From Chitinophagaceae bacterium (GTDB lineage: Bacteria > Bacteroidota > Bacteroidia > Chitinophagales > Chitinophagaceae), in assembly GCA_016708765.1 (NCBI GenBank), contig JADJFD010000003.1, forward strand, positions 124,001 through 188,000: a DNA stretch of 64,000 nt, given 5' to 3'. Shown here in pieces: positions 8,790 to 17,445 of this stretch; the first letter of the stretch is position 1, and each line of letters begins with the position of its first letter. The position numbers and the translations under genes are program-made. The notes under the pieces are model-generated. The model made no database searches and was not told the DNA's origin. It worked only from the letters and a program-made list of their open reading frames with translations.

Positions 8790-9070
8790 CCAAGAATTAT
8801 TCATTTTTTGTTATTGAATTTACTGGTTGATTTATTCTCGAGCCTGACAACAACAGCGGTTATCTGTTCCACATGTAGTGTCAAGGTTATGAAATAACAG
8901 CAGTAGATGGCTAATAACCACTATTCATAGTTTAAGTATTTTATAATTTAAACATATTAAGTTGAAAAAGTTACAATCTATCCGTCTTAAAATTAGAATC
9001 CATATTGGTTGGCGATTGCAGTTTGTACTAGGTATTATACGACAGTTTTTTATCGCTAAATATTTCTCCT
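8790..9070. other. Intergenic region between norC and the DGC gene
   Basis: About 280 AT-rich bases between divergent clusters. It holds a partial inverted repeat (GTTTAA...TTAAAC with AAGTATTT inside, about 8933-8957) that resembles half of the palindrome upstream of the RIC operon. It also holds a short basic, hydrophobic frame (8962-9090, TTG start) of doubtful reality. No clear -7 box was found for the rightward genes. Confidence 0.4.
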
Positions 9071-9517
9071 ATGTTAAAACTAGAAAGTAAGGAAAGGCTT
9101 ATTGTGTATTCTTGCTCCGGATGCTCCAATGCAGCTCAGATGGCCAACTATATCGCTGTTCAGCTAGATAGAAATGGAGTCGGTGAAATGTCGTGTATTG
9201 TAGGTGTAGGTGGAAATGTAAAAAAGTTGGTTAGGACTGCTAAATCTGGAAGACCAATTGTAGTTATTGATGGTTGCCCTTTGGCATGTAGTAAGGCTTG
9301 TTTAGGTAATCATTCTATTACACCAGATATTCATTTTGATTTGTCGACATTGGGAGTTAAGAAAGAGCTACATGCCGATTTCGATATAGTTCAAGCTATG
9401 ACAATATTAAAAACAGTAGAAAAAGAAATTATTTTAAAAAAAGGAGCTAGGAATATTTTACAAAATGAAAAAGAAGAAAGCATTATACAAAATTCCTTCG
9501 GACTCTCTCATTTTTAA
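9071..9517 (+). CDS. DGC-domain (putative zinc-binding) protein
   Basis: 148 residues as read. The DGC-domain signature DGCPLACSKAC (Asp67 to Cys77) is preceded by Cys15 and Cys18 (YSCSGCSN) and Cys42, giving a Cys-rich metal site. The family is described as zinc-binding and often sits in denitrification or metal-handling clusters; its function is unknown. The C-terminus overlaps the next gene by 53 bp. If the A7 run at 9436-9442 were A8, the protein would stop at 9449 after KKRS, just past an AGGAG site for the next gene, so the last ~20 residues are suspect. Confidence 0.8.
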   Translation: MLKLESKERLIVYSCSGCSNAAQMANYIAVQLDRNGVGEMSCIVGVGGNVKKLVRTAKSGRPIVVIDGCPLACSKACLGNHSITPDIHFDLSTLGVKKELHADFDIVQAMTILKTVEKEIILKKGARNILQNEKEESIIQNSFGLSHF

Positions 9518-9929
9518 AACAGAGGTGGTTTGTCCGAATGATACTAACCCAATGGATATTTTAAAGGGTGGTAGATTAGTAGAATGGATGGACATAGCTG
9601 CAGCGGTGTCTGCGCAAACTCATGCTGAAAAGATATGTGTTACTGCTTCTATTAATCATGTTGATTTTAATGCACCTGCATATATTGGTGATATAATATC
9701 AATCGATGCTAAAATGACGAGAGCATTTTCAACTTCCATGGAAATACTTGTACAAGCATTTGCTCACAATGTAATTGAGGGTAAAAAATACTTGATTAGT
9801 AAAGCTTATTTCACTTTTGTAGCTCTTGATGATAATAAAAAGAAAACGCAGGTTATATCCCTTTTGCCAAAAACGAGTTTAGAAAAAGATCAATTTGCTG
9901 CTGCATTACTCCGTAAAAAAATTATTTAA
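9465..9929 (+). CDS. Acyl-CoA thioesterase-like hotdog-fold protein
   Basis: 154 residues. The hotdog thioesterase pattern is present: NDTNPMDILKGGRLVEWMDI (about 26-45, with the nucleophile region and helix), VTASINHVDFNAPAYIGD, and a single hotdog domain as in YciA-like enzymes. It probably hydrolyses acyl-CoAs in the cytoplasm; chain length unknown. AGGAG at 9442-9446 lies ~20 bp before the ATG. Why it sits in an NO-related cluster is not apparent. Confidence 0.78.
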   Translation: MKKKKALYKIPSDSLIFKTEVVCPNDTNPMDILKGGRLVEWMDIAAAVSAQTHAEKICVTASINHVDFNAPAYIGDIISIDAKMTRAFSTSMEILVQAFAHNVIEGKKYLISKAYFTFVALDDNKKKTQVISLLPKTSLEKDQFAAALLRKKII

Positions 9930-9953
9930 CATCTAGTATGAATTTTATATACA

Positions 9954-10412
9954 GTGAATTCAATTAATTTAAATATTGTCCATTTTATAGAAAAGCAAAA
10001 CAGCGCAACGATATGCTGTACTGGAAATGCCGGAAACCCATACTGTTTTAGTTGTTATTATGCAATTAATTTGAAAGATGGTTTATTGTATTTTAAATCT
10101 TCAGTTGAGGCGTATCATTCAATTCTATTAAAAGAAAACCCGGTTATTGCTGGTACGATACTTCCCGACTCGTTGAATAAACTAAAAATTAAAGGAGTTC
10201 AATTAACAGGGGAGTTGTTAAATAACCAGGATGCGTTGGTGAAGGATGCTTATATTCTTTATCATAGAAAACATCCTATAGCATTGGCCATAAAAGGAGA
10301 GGTGTTTACAATTCGACTCGATAGTATCAAGATGACAGATAGTGCCAGAATTTTCGGGAAAAAGATTTTTTGGAATAGAACAGTTATAGTCGCTGCTAAT
10401 ACTTCAAACTAA
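9954..10412 (+). CDS. PPOX-like FMN-binding split-barrel protein
   Basis: 152 residues from a GTG start; no in-frame ATG is available upstream. The N-terminal half (NSATICCTGNAGNPYCFSCY, GLLYFKSS, HPVIAGTILPDSL-like pattern) resembles the pyridoxamine-phosphate-oxidase/flavin-reductase split barrel seen in general stress and F420/FMN/haem-binding proteins. It lies 24 bp after the thioesterase gene, same direction. Cofactor and substrate cannot be read from the sequence. Confidence 0.62.
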   Translation: MNSINLNIVHFIEKQNSATICCTGNAGNPYCFSCYYAINLKDGLLYFKSSVEAYHSILLKENPVIAGTILPDSLNKLKIKGVQLTGELLNNQDALVKDAYILYHRKHPIALAIKGEVFTIRLDSIKMTDSARIFGKKIFWNRTVIVAANTSN

Positions 10413-10449
10413 GATTCATTTTTTATACTGTAAACTTAAATATTATAAC

Positions 10450-10836
10450 ATGAAAAAGACGCAATTGTTATTTATGCTGATTATTTTTTTATCATTTTCA
10501 TTTCAGGCTTTTTCACAAGAAAAAGCTAAATGGAAACAGATGGACGATTTTCATGCTGTTATGAGCCCTACATTTCATCCTGCTGAAGAAGATAATTTAG
10601 CTCCTGTCAAAGAAAGGGCTGGCGAATTATTGTCTACAGCTAAGACTTGGCAAAGTTCTGTTGTACCTGTTGGATTCAAGGCAGATATCACAAAGCCAAT
10701 ACTCAAGAAATTGGTAAAAGAGTGCGGTAATTTAAAGAAAGCCGTGGATAAGGGAAAGACAGATGCCGAACTTAAAACAATGATTACTAACGCACATGAG
10801 ATATTTCATGAAATTATGGAAAAATGTAGAGACTGA
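10450..10836 (+). CDS. Secreted small helical protein of unknown function
   Basis: 128 residues. A clear signal peptide ends near QAFSQ (about residue 22). The mature part is predicted mainly helical, with two His-containing segments near the start (MDDFHAVMSPTFHPAEEDN) and HEIFHEIMEKCRD at the end. This gives a four-helix-bundle appearance like cytochrome c' or b562, but no CxxCH motif is present. It may bind metal or haem in the periplasm; this is inference. It lies in the rightward cluster between the PPOX-like gene and the 606-residue protein. Confidence 0.65.
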   Translation: MKKTQLLFMLIIFLSFSFQAFSQEKAKWKQMDDFHAVMSPTFHPAEEDNLAPVKERAGELLSTAKTWQSSVVPVGFKADITKPILKKLVKECGNLKKAVDKGKTDAELKTMITNAHEIFHEIMEKCRD

Positions 10837-10969
10837 TTTTCCCGATTTAAAAAAGGATAAAATAGTCCTTAATAGCATTACATTTATTTTAATAATATAA
10901 CTCGATTGTCTAGCATATCTGTATAGTAACTCAGTTATATACAAGTTTTTATTAAGGTAATTAAATTGC

Positions 10970-12789
10970 ATGTACCATTCTTCACCACATAGTTTTCATA
11001 TTCCGGTAATGGGCCTGGCTTATACTGTCGATTCGCCAATAAAAGTTGCACGGTTCGGAATTTCGTCAGTCATTTCAATCATTGAAGATCGATTGGTTGA
11101 GATGATGCGTAAGCATTATTATCCGTTAGCAAATCAAGAGTATTTCCCGATTTCAACGCATGAAGAAGACTACAGGGCAAAAAGAATTACTGATTATCTT
11201 AACCTAGTTAATTCAATAGTTAAATCACAAGTTGACACACTGAAAGCTGCTGTGTTTGAAAAAGGATCGGAAATAGTAAAGTATTTTGAGATGTTGCCCG
11301 AAAGCAGTGCCTTAAAAAAAGTTTACAATAAAATGTTGCTGTCTGTTGATAAGTTTGAAAAACAAAAGTTAGAAAATTATTTACGGACTCAAATACGTCC
11401 AGGCAGTATTGATGTGAATATAATGACTAAAACGGATCGGGATAATTTTAATAAGAAGGGTGAATTGATTGAAGTTGGTTCTGACGCTGTTGCTGCTTTA
11501 AGGGGCTATGCAAATAGTGATTTGTGCAACTCATCCATTGTTTTTTCGGCCGGTATGAATCCCAGATTATATAATTACCTCGGAAATTGCAAGGAGTTTG
11601 AAGTAAATGAAGATGGAGCATTTTCAAAGCGAGTAGTTATAAAAGTCAGTGACTATCGTTCTGCTTTAATACAGGGGAAATATTTAGCCAAGAAAGGAAT
11701 ATGGGTAAGTGAATTCAGGATTGAATCCGGTCTGAATTGCGGTGGACATGCTTTTGCAACCGAAGGGTTTTTATTAGGGCCTATATTGGAAGAGTTTAAG
11801 ATACACAGACAGGAATTAATTGATACGCTTTTTCAAATTTATAGTAAATCCATATTTCAAAAAATCAAGAAAAAATTTCTTTACCCTCCTCAGTTATCAA
11901 TAACGGCGCAGGGGGGTATTGGCACTCATGAAGAGGCAGATTTTTTAATGAGTCACTATCAAATTGAAAGTATTGGCTGGGGCACACCTTTTTTGCTTGT
12001 ACCAGAAGCAACAACTGTTGATGAAAATACACTGAAACTATTATGCGATGCAAAGGAAACAGATGTTGTTCTGAGTCGCAGTTCTCCTTTGGGAATAAGA
12101 CTTTATAATCTTAAAGGAACCAGCGCTGAAGAGGAAAAACTGGAACGTATCAGAAAGGGTAAACCCGGGAGTCCGTGTACTGAAAAACATCTTGGATTTA
12201 ATACTGAATTCACTAAAGAATCAATTTGTACTGCATCACATAAATATCAAAAATTAAAAATAGCAGCAATTGAAAAACTTACGCTGCCTGAAAAGGAATA
12301 CAAAAAGCAGATGAGTGATATTTTGGAAAAAGAATGTTTATGTGTCGGGCTAAGTAATCCGGCTGCTCTTTATACGGTACTACTTTCATTAAAAAGCTGA
12401 ACGCAGTTAGTGTTTGTCCCGGCCCTAATATTGCCAATTTTTCAAAAATTGTTTCATTACAAACTATGGTGGATCATATCTACGGAAGAACCAATATCGT
12501 TACCAATTCAAAAAGACCTCATGTGTTTATCAAAGAACTTCAATTATATATTGATTTCCTGACTGAGCAGTTAAAGCAGGATTTTAACACTGAACAATTT
12601 GATAAAAGAAAGAAATATTTTACTTCCTTTTATCAAAATTTGATGGAAGGGATATCGTATTACCGGCAGTTGAAAGGAATAGAAAGTAGAAGTGGTGTGC
12701 TTTTAGGTAAATCTCTGGATAAGGCTGAGTTAAAGCTAGCCTCCTTAAATTATCAATACGAAATTGAAAGACAAAACCTGGTTTGTTAA
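10970..12789 (+). CDS. Nitronate-monooxygenase-like TIM-barrel protein with C-terminal extension, frameshifted
   Basis: The first frame (476 residues) ends at 12400; a second frame (12466-12789 if started at its own Met) continues it. One extra A in the A5 run at 12391-12395 joins them through LNAVSVCPGPNIANFSKI into 606 residues. Residues ~260-360 resemble flavin TIM-barrel enzymes of the nitronate monooxygenase type: GLNCGGHAF, ITAQGGIGTHEEADFL and GWGTPFLLVPEAT echo AGGH, AAGGI and GTRF/E motifs. The remaining ~240 residues are helical and unfamiliar. A redox role in NO or nitro-compound metabolism is inferred from context only. Confidence 0.6.
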
Positions 12790-13375
12790 TAGTTGAAGAT
12801 GTGTTGGGTAAAATCAGTTTATCCTGCATAATAATTTATTTATTAAAAAGGTTCTTTAATTATGAAATTTGATACGATAAATAACAAAAGGCTGGTACAG
12901 TTATTTCAGCGTATGTTTCTTGCAATACTTGCATAGGCAGATCCGCTACTAATACGGGGAGTATATTAGCCTGTTATCATTTATTTGTTGTACTAATAGT
13001 TTAGGTATACCTGGGTATAACATTATGAAAGTCATTCAGCAGTTCATTGAGGGTTATTTAATGCAGATGTTTTTCTAGCTTAAGACAAGTAGATTTGTTG
13101 TTTTGTCAGAAAATAGTATAAACCTGGATAAAATGTTTGCTATTGAAGAAGAAGTAATCACATTACTGAAAGACCTTTTAAAAAATGAACTTTAGCGCAT
13201 AAAAGAGCCATTCTGATTTCTGCTACTCAGGCAGACTGTTTAAATTCCAGATTTATTTTGATTGCGTAATCCCTTGATTTAAAGACCTCTTAATATATCC
13301 AGATAATCGCAGACATAATTATGTTCGAAAAATGGCATAAAACTATTTGTAATTGAAGTGTCATGTTTAAATAAA

Positions 13376-13397
13376 TAAAAGTATTTAAATACTTTTA
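13376..13397. promoter_or_regulatory. 22-bp perfect palindrome, probable Rrf2-type operator
   Basis: Half-site TAAAAGTATTT followed immediately by its exact complement. Its centre (13386/13387) lies about 40 bp before the transcription start predicted from the -7 box, so it covers the -33 region. Its layout resembles NsrR sites (A-rich arm, ATTT/AAAT core). The Rrf2 gene at the end of this operon or the one at 6.2 kb are the natural candidate regulators. Binding is inference. Confidence 0.6.
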
Positions 13398-13412
13398 ATA
13401 TAAATTAATTCT

Positions 13413-13420
13413 TATCTTTG
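13413..13420 (+). promoter_or_regulatory. Candidate -7 box (TATCTTTG) of the RIC operon
   Basis: Exact TAnnTTTG match 29 bp upstream of the RIC ATG. The -33 position falls inside the palindrome at 13376-13397. Confidence 0.5.
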
Positions 13421-13449
13421 CTGTATCATTAAAAATAAAAATATAGTAT

Positions 13450-14412
13450 ATGCAAACGACAACAGCTGAAAATATCCTCAATGTTACACTGCTTGAGCCA
13501 AGACAAAAACACCCTACAATCTTTGTTCGCTTTGACGAATTGAATGAAGGTGAAAGTCTAACCATACATAATGATCATGACCCAAAGCCTTTATATTACC
13601 AATTGTTAGGTGAGAGAGGAAATATTTTTATATGGGAATATCAGGAACAAGGACCAGAATGGTGGATCGTAAATATTACAAAAAGAATTACGGGTGAAAA
13701 TGAAGAAACCATGGGAGAAATTGCTACCAAAGATCTTCGAAAGGCACAAGTGTTCAAAAAATATGGATTGGATTTTTGTTGTGGTGGCAAGAAGACCGTG
13801 AAAGAAGCCTGTGCAGAAAAGGGCTTGGATGTTACTAAGGTAGAGCAGGAATTACAAGCGGCTGATAAAATGTTGGCATCCCGCCCAATCCCTTATAGTG
13901 ACTGGAACTTGGATTTTTTAGCTGACTATATTGTAAACACTCATCATAGTTATGTTAGCAAAACTTTACCGGATTTACTTACTTATGCTGAAAAGGTTAA
14001 AAATGTGCATGGAAACCAGCATCCTGAATTATTACGCATTAATCAATTGGTAAAAGAAGTGAATGCTGAGCTTACTACACATATGGTGAAAGAAGAAAAA
14101 GTTTTGTTTCCTTATATAAAAGCGTTGGTAGCAGCGCAAACAAGTGCACAGCCATTGGAGGCAACGCATTTTGGTACGGTGCAAAATCCTATCAATATGA
14201 TGGAGATGGAACATGAAATGGTAGGCAAAGCCATGGAAGAAATTAGAGAGTTAACTCAAAACTATTTACTACCAGCAGATGGTTGCGCAAGTTATAGTTT
14301 GTTATACAAGATGCTGGATGAGTTTGAAGATGATTTGCATTTACACATTCATCTTGAAAATAACATCCTGTTTCCAAAAGCACTGGAAATGGAAAAACAA
14401 ATAGAAAAATGA
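13450..14412 (+). CDS. Iron-sulfur cluster repair di-iron protein (RIC/ScdA/YtfE type) with N-terminal DUF2249 domain
   Basis: 320 residues. Three parts: a DUF2249-like domain (about 15-80, ending GPEWWIVNITKR); an ScdA_N domain with the Cys pair YGLDFCCGGKKTVKEAC (Cys110/111); and a hemerythrin-like four-helix domain with di-iron ligands His165/166, His191, His211, Glu215, His255 and the HLHIHLE cluster at 297-303. RIC proteins restore iron-sulfur clusters damaged by NO or peroxide. First gene of a compact eight-gene operon; its stop overlaps the next start by 4 bp. The DUF2249 fusion is also echoed in the fifth gene of the operon. Confidence 0.92.
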   Translation: MQTTTAENILNVTLLEPRQKHPTIFVRFDELNEGESLTIHNDHDPKPLYYQLLGERGNIFIWEYQEQGPEWWIVNITKRITGENEETMGEIATKDLRKAQVFKKYGLDFCCGGKKTVKEACAEKGLDVTKVEQELQAADKMLASRPIPYSDWNLDFLADYIVNTHHSYVSKTLPDLLTYAEKVKNVHGNQHPELLRINQLVKEVNAELTTHMVKEEKVLFPYIKALVAAQTSAQPLEATHFGTVQNPINMMEMEHEMVGKAMEEIRELTQNYLLPADGCASYSLLYKMLDEFEDDLHLHIHLENNILFPKALEMEKQIEK

Positions 14413-14897
14413 AAAACCAAGCTCCCATAAAAAGACATCCGGCCATTGTCTCATTTTCTAAAGACCATCATTTTGGATTGTTGTTGGTTTGGAAAATAAG
14501 ACAAGGCCTTGGCAAGTCAGTGGATCCTGTACGTATTAGCAATTATGTTTCCTTCTATTTTAAAGAAGACCTTGAAAAACATTTTGAAGAAGAAGAGCAA
14601 TTACTTTTTTGTGAGTTACCTGTAAATGATGTTCTGAGGAAACAAGCGGAAGCAGATCATCAGGAGATATTAAAACTCGTAAGAGCTGTTACAGAGAAGA
14701 AAGATGATACCGGATTGCTTAATCAACTAGCTGATATGCTGGAAAAGCATATTCGTTTTGAGGAAAGAGAGCTATTTAATCATTTGCAAACTATGATTAA
14801 TGCTGATGCCTTAGAAAAGATCGCAAAACGATTTCCGTCTAGCAGTAAGGAAATAGATGAAAAATGGGAGGATGTATTCTGGGAAATTAAAAATTAG
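14409..14897 (+). CDS. Hemerythrin-like domain protein
   Basis: 162 residues, a single hemerythrin/HHE helical bundle. Likely iron ligands: His20/His21 (FSKDHHFGLLL), the HFEEEEQLLF segment near residue 58, DHQE near 82, and HIRFEERELF near 115. It starts within the stop of the RIC gene (ATGA overlap), so it is translationally coupled to it. It probably binds O2 or NO, or supplies iron for repair; the choice cannot be made from sequence. Confidence 0.85.
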   Translation: MKNQAPIKRHPAIVSFSKDHHFGLLLVWKIRQGLGKSVDPVRISNYVSFYFKEDLEKHFEEEEQLLFCELPVNDVLRKQAEADHQEILKLVRAVTEKKDDTGLLNQLADMLEKHIRFEERELFNHLQTMINADALEKIAKRFPSSSKEIDEKWEDVFWEIKN

Positions 14898-14900
14898 GAT

Positions 14901-16235
14901 ATGGAAATCCCGAAAAAATATGATCATCAAAAAAGAGTAGTAATAGTAGGGGCTGGATTTGCCGGATTAACATTGGCAAAAAGGCTTTCGGCAAAATATT
15001 TCCAGGTTATCCTGCTTGACAAAAATAATTACCATCAGTTTCAACCTTTATTATACCAAGTGGCTACCAGCGGTTTAGAACCAAGTAGTATTAGTTTTCC
15101 GTTGCGGAAAATATTTCAAAAGAAAAAGAATGTTATAATTCGTTTAACCAGTGTAACCGGAGTTTCTCCAGAAAGAAAAAAAGTACATACTGAGATTGGT
15201 GATATTGAATTTGATTATCTAATATTGGCACAAGGCGCAACAACTAATTATTATAATAATGACAGTTTGCATAATAACGCCTATTCAATGAAATCTGTTT
15301 CAGAGGCTTTATTGTTGCGAAATAACTTATTACAAAACTATGAACTGGCACTTAATCCCATGAACAGGGAGGAGAGAAATTCTTTATTAAACGTTGTAAT
15401 CGTTGGTGGCGGGCCTACGGGAGTAGAACTGGCAGGGGCCATCGCTGAAATGAAAAGTAAGATCCTTCCAAAAGATTATGCAGAATTGAATTTCGGGCAC
15501 ATGCATATTTATCTGCTCGAAGCTGGGTCAAATCTGTTAAACGGGATGAGCAATAAATCCGGCGAAACTGTATTGGCATACCTAAAGCGTTTGGGTGTAG
15601 AAGTTCAAACAAATACAGCGGTGAAAAATTATGATGGTGAAACGGTTCAATTAAGCAACGGGAAAACAATTTCCAGCCGCAACCTTATCTGGGCTGCAGG
15701 AGTAAAAGGAGTTACGATTCCAGGTATACCTACAAATTCGGTGGCTACTAATAATAGGTTGATTGTTGATCACAATAATAAAGTTTCAGGACTGCAGGAT
15801 GTTTATGCTATTGGAGATATAGCATTTATGAAAGATGAGAAATACCTAAAAGGACATCCACAAGTTGCACAGGTGGCGATACAACAAGCGAATCTGCTAG
15901 CAAAAAATTTACTGAGAAATGAAACCGGAAAACCACTCTGTGCATTTTCGTATAATGATAAAGGAAGTATGGCGACTGTTGGCAGGAATCTGGCCGTTGC
16001 TGAAATTGGTAAGCTAAAGATGAAGGGGTTTTTTGCCTGGTTCGTCTGGATGATGGTTCATCTAATGTCGATTATTGGAATAAAAAATCGCTTTTTAATT
16101 CTTATTAATTGGATATGGCAATATATAACTTACGATCAGTCATTACGCTTAATCATAAAACCAAATCTTAAAAAGGAAACGAATGAAAAAGATATTACTA
16201 ATACTATTGAGCACAAATCTTTTGCTGGCCTGTAA
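14901..16235 (+). CDS. ndh: Type II NADH dehydrogenase (NDH-2)
   Basis: 444 residues. FAD-binding motif VVIVGAGFAGLTLAKRL (about 13-29), NADH-binding motif VVIVGGGPTGVELAGAIAEM (about 163-182), and the second FAD motif VYAIGDIAF near residue 300. Two hydrophobic C-terminal segments (FFAWFVWMMVHLMSIIGI) anchor it to the membrane. It transfers electrons from NADH to quinone without proton pumping. The 3' end overlaps the next gene by 53 bp. If the A5 run at 16170-16174 were A6, the gene would end LKKGNE at a TGA overlapping the next ATG, matching the 4-bp overlaps elsewhere in this operon, so the tail may be a sequence error. Confidence 0.9.
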   Translation: MEIPKKYDHQKRVVIVGAGFAGLTLAKRLSAKYFQVILLDKNNYHQFQPLLYQVATSGLEPSSISFPLRKIFQKKKNVIIRLTSVTGVSPERKKVHTEIGDIEFDYLILAQGATTNYYNNDSLHNNAYSMKSVSEALLLRNNLLQNYELALNPMNREERNSLLNVVIVGGGPTGVELAGAIAEMKSKILPKDYAELNFGHMHIYLLEAGSNLLNGMSNKSGETVLAYLKRLGVEVQTNTAVKNYDGETVQLSNGKTISSRNLIWAAGVKGVTIPGIPTNSVATNNRLIVDHNNKVSGLQDVYAIGDIAFMKDEKYLKGHPQVAQVAIQQANLLAKNLLRNETGKPLCAFSYNDKGSMATVGRNLAVAEIGKLKMKGFFAWFVWMMVHLMSIIGIKNRFLILINWIWQYITYDQSLRLIIKPNLKKETNEKDITNTIEHKSFAGL

Positions 16236-16635
16236 TGCTGAAAGCGATAAGGAACACAAATCAGAAACTGATCCCGTTGTTCATGAACATACAGAAGCTG
16301 CATCAGCACTTGTTCTAAACAATGGAAATAAATGGAAGGCGGATTCGGTAACGGTAACTAATGCCGAAACACTTCAAGCTATAATTGCTTCAGCGAATCC
16401 AAAAAACCTAGAAGATTATAGCAAGATATCGACTGATATAAATGAAGGTTTGAATAAAATGATTAAGCAATGCACAATGAAAGGTGCAGATCATGATGCG
16501 CTGCATTTATGGTTGGAGCCATTGATGAAAAAAGTAAAGGAATTGGGTGAATCTTCTACAGTTGATAAAGCCATATCTATTTTACATGAACTCGAAACAC
16601 AGGTAAATTTGTTCCCGCAATATTTTGAAAAATGA
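16183..16635 (+). CDS. Small periplasmic lipoprotein of the NO-stress operon
   Basis: 150 residues. The signal peptide ends in a lipobox (LLAC, Cys17), followed by a His/Glu-rich linker (DPVVHEHTEAASA) and a helical domain with Cys near residue 96 (MIKQCTMKGADHDALHLWLE). No recognised family. The arrangement of Cys and His in the last motif could bind metal. Its stop overlaps the next start by 4 bp. Confidence 0.72.
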   Translation: MKKILLILLSTNLLLACNAESDKEHKSETDPVVHEHTEAASALVLNNGNKWKADSVTVTNAETLQAIIASANPKNLEDYSKISTDINEGLNKMIKQCTMKGADHDALHLWLEPLMKKVKELGESSTVDKAISILHELETQVNLFPQYFEK

Positions 16636-17444
16636 TAATGATAAATGCGAGTACAAAAATTGCTGATTTAATCAAGCGGCATCCGGATGCTTTAGAAGCG
16701 ATTGTAAGTATTTCTCCAAAATTTACTAAACTGAGAAACCCAATACTGCGAAAAGTTATTGCGGGTCGAACGAGTATTGCGATGGCTTCAAAACTGGGTG
16801 GTTGTAAGATTGATGATTTTTTTAGAATTCTTCAGCCCTTAGGTTTTGGAGTTGACGGTTCGGTAGAAGCGATTTATGAAAATGGGGAGAATGAGAATGT
16901 TCCGGAATTCATGAAAAACATACAAGCTGAGAAGATGATAGAATTAGATGTTCGTCCTGTTATAGAATCAGGAAAAGATCCATTGAATATTATTATGCAA
17001 AAAGTAAAAACCTTGGAGACAGGGTCCATCCTGAAAATTGTAAATAGTTTTGAGCCTACTCCTTTATTACATTTGCTGGGGAAACAGGGATTTGAATCGT
17101 ATGTAGAGGTAATCAATACCGATTTGGTAAATACTTATTTTTATAAAAAAGTAGACTCGCCTTCACTTAAGACAGAAATAACTGCTAATTCTTCTAACTG
17201 GGATGAGGTAATAAAGCGGTATGACGGAAAACTCAAGACAATTGATGTAAGAACAATGGAGATGCCTTTACCTATGCATACTATTTTAGAATCGCTAAAT
17301 ACTTTACCTGAAGATCAGGCTTTGTTTGTTTTTCATAAGCGTATTCCAGTTTTTTTACTACCTGAGCTGGAGGAGCAGCATTTCAGTTATCGTATAAAAG
17401 AGATTAGTGATGGCGAAGTGCATCTATTAATATACAAAGATTGA
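16632..17444 (+). CDS. DUF1858 plus two DUF2249-like domains
   Basis: 270 residues. The N-terminal ~65 residues match DUF1858 (KIADLIKRHPDALEAIVSISP), a domain often found with hybrid-cluster and NO-response proteins. Two DUF2249-like domains follow: from MIELDVRPVIESGKDPLN (about 97) and from LKTIDVRTMEMPLPMHTIL (about 200). DUF2249 is also at the N-terminus of the RIC protein, suggesting a shared small-molecule or sulfur-carrier-like function. Soluble, no signal peptide. An alternative start is the ATG 6 bp downstream. Confidence 0.75.
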   Translation: MIMINASTKIADLIKRHPDALEAIVSISPKFTKLRNPILRKVIAGRTSIAMASKLGGCKIDDFFRILQPLGFGVDGSVEAIYENGENENVPEFMKNIQAEKMIELDVRPVIESGKDPLNIIMQKVKTLETGSILKIVNSFEPTPLLHLLGKQGFESYVEVINTDLVNTYFYKKVDSPSLKTEITANSSNWDEVIKRYDGKLKTIDVRTMEMPLPMHTILESLNTLPEDQALFVFHKRIPVFLLPELEEQHFSYRIKEISDGEVHLLIYKD

Positions 17445-17445
17445 T

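Larger units (their letters stand above)
12790..13449. other. 660-bp non-coding region upstream of the RIC operon
   Basis: No convincing gene. It contains two short open stretches that might be remnants: MKFDTINNKRLVQLFQRMF (12862-12936), and a frame ending IEEEVITLLKDLLKNEL (stop at 13193-13195) that looks coding in composition but lacks a proper start. The right end holds the 22-bp palindrome and a -7 box. Confidence 0.45.

Noticed and set aside
12391..12395. Programmed ribosomal frameshifting at A-runs
   Set aside because: The runs are only 3-8 bases, do not fit the X XXY YYZ slippery pattern in frame, and occur in unrelated genes including gyrB. Sequence error is simpler.
12466..12789. 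Separate 107-residue gene after the 476-residue frame
   Set aside because: One added base in the A5 run joins it smoothly to the upstream frame, and no start site of its own is convincing. Treated as the C-terminus of one gene.
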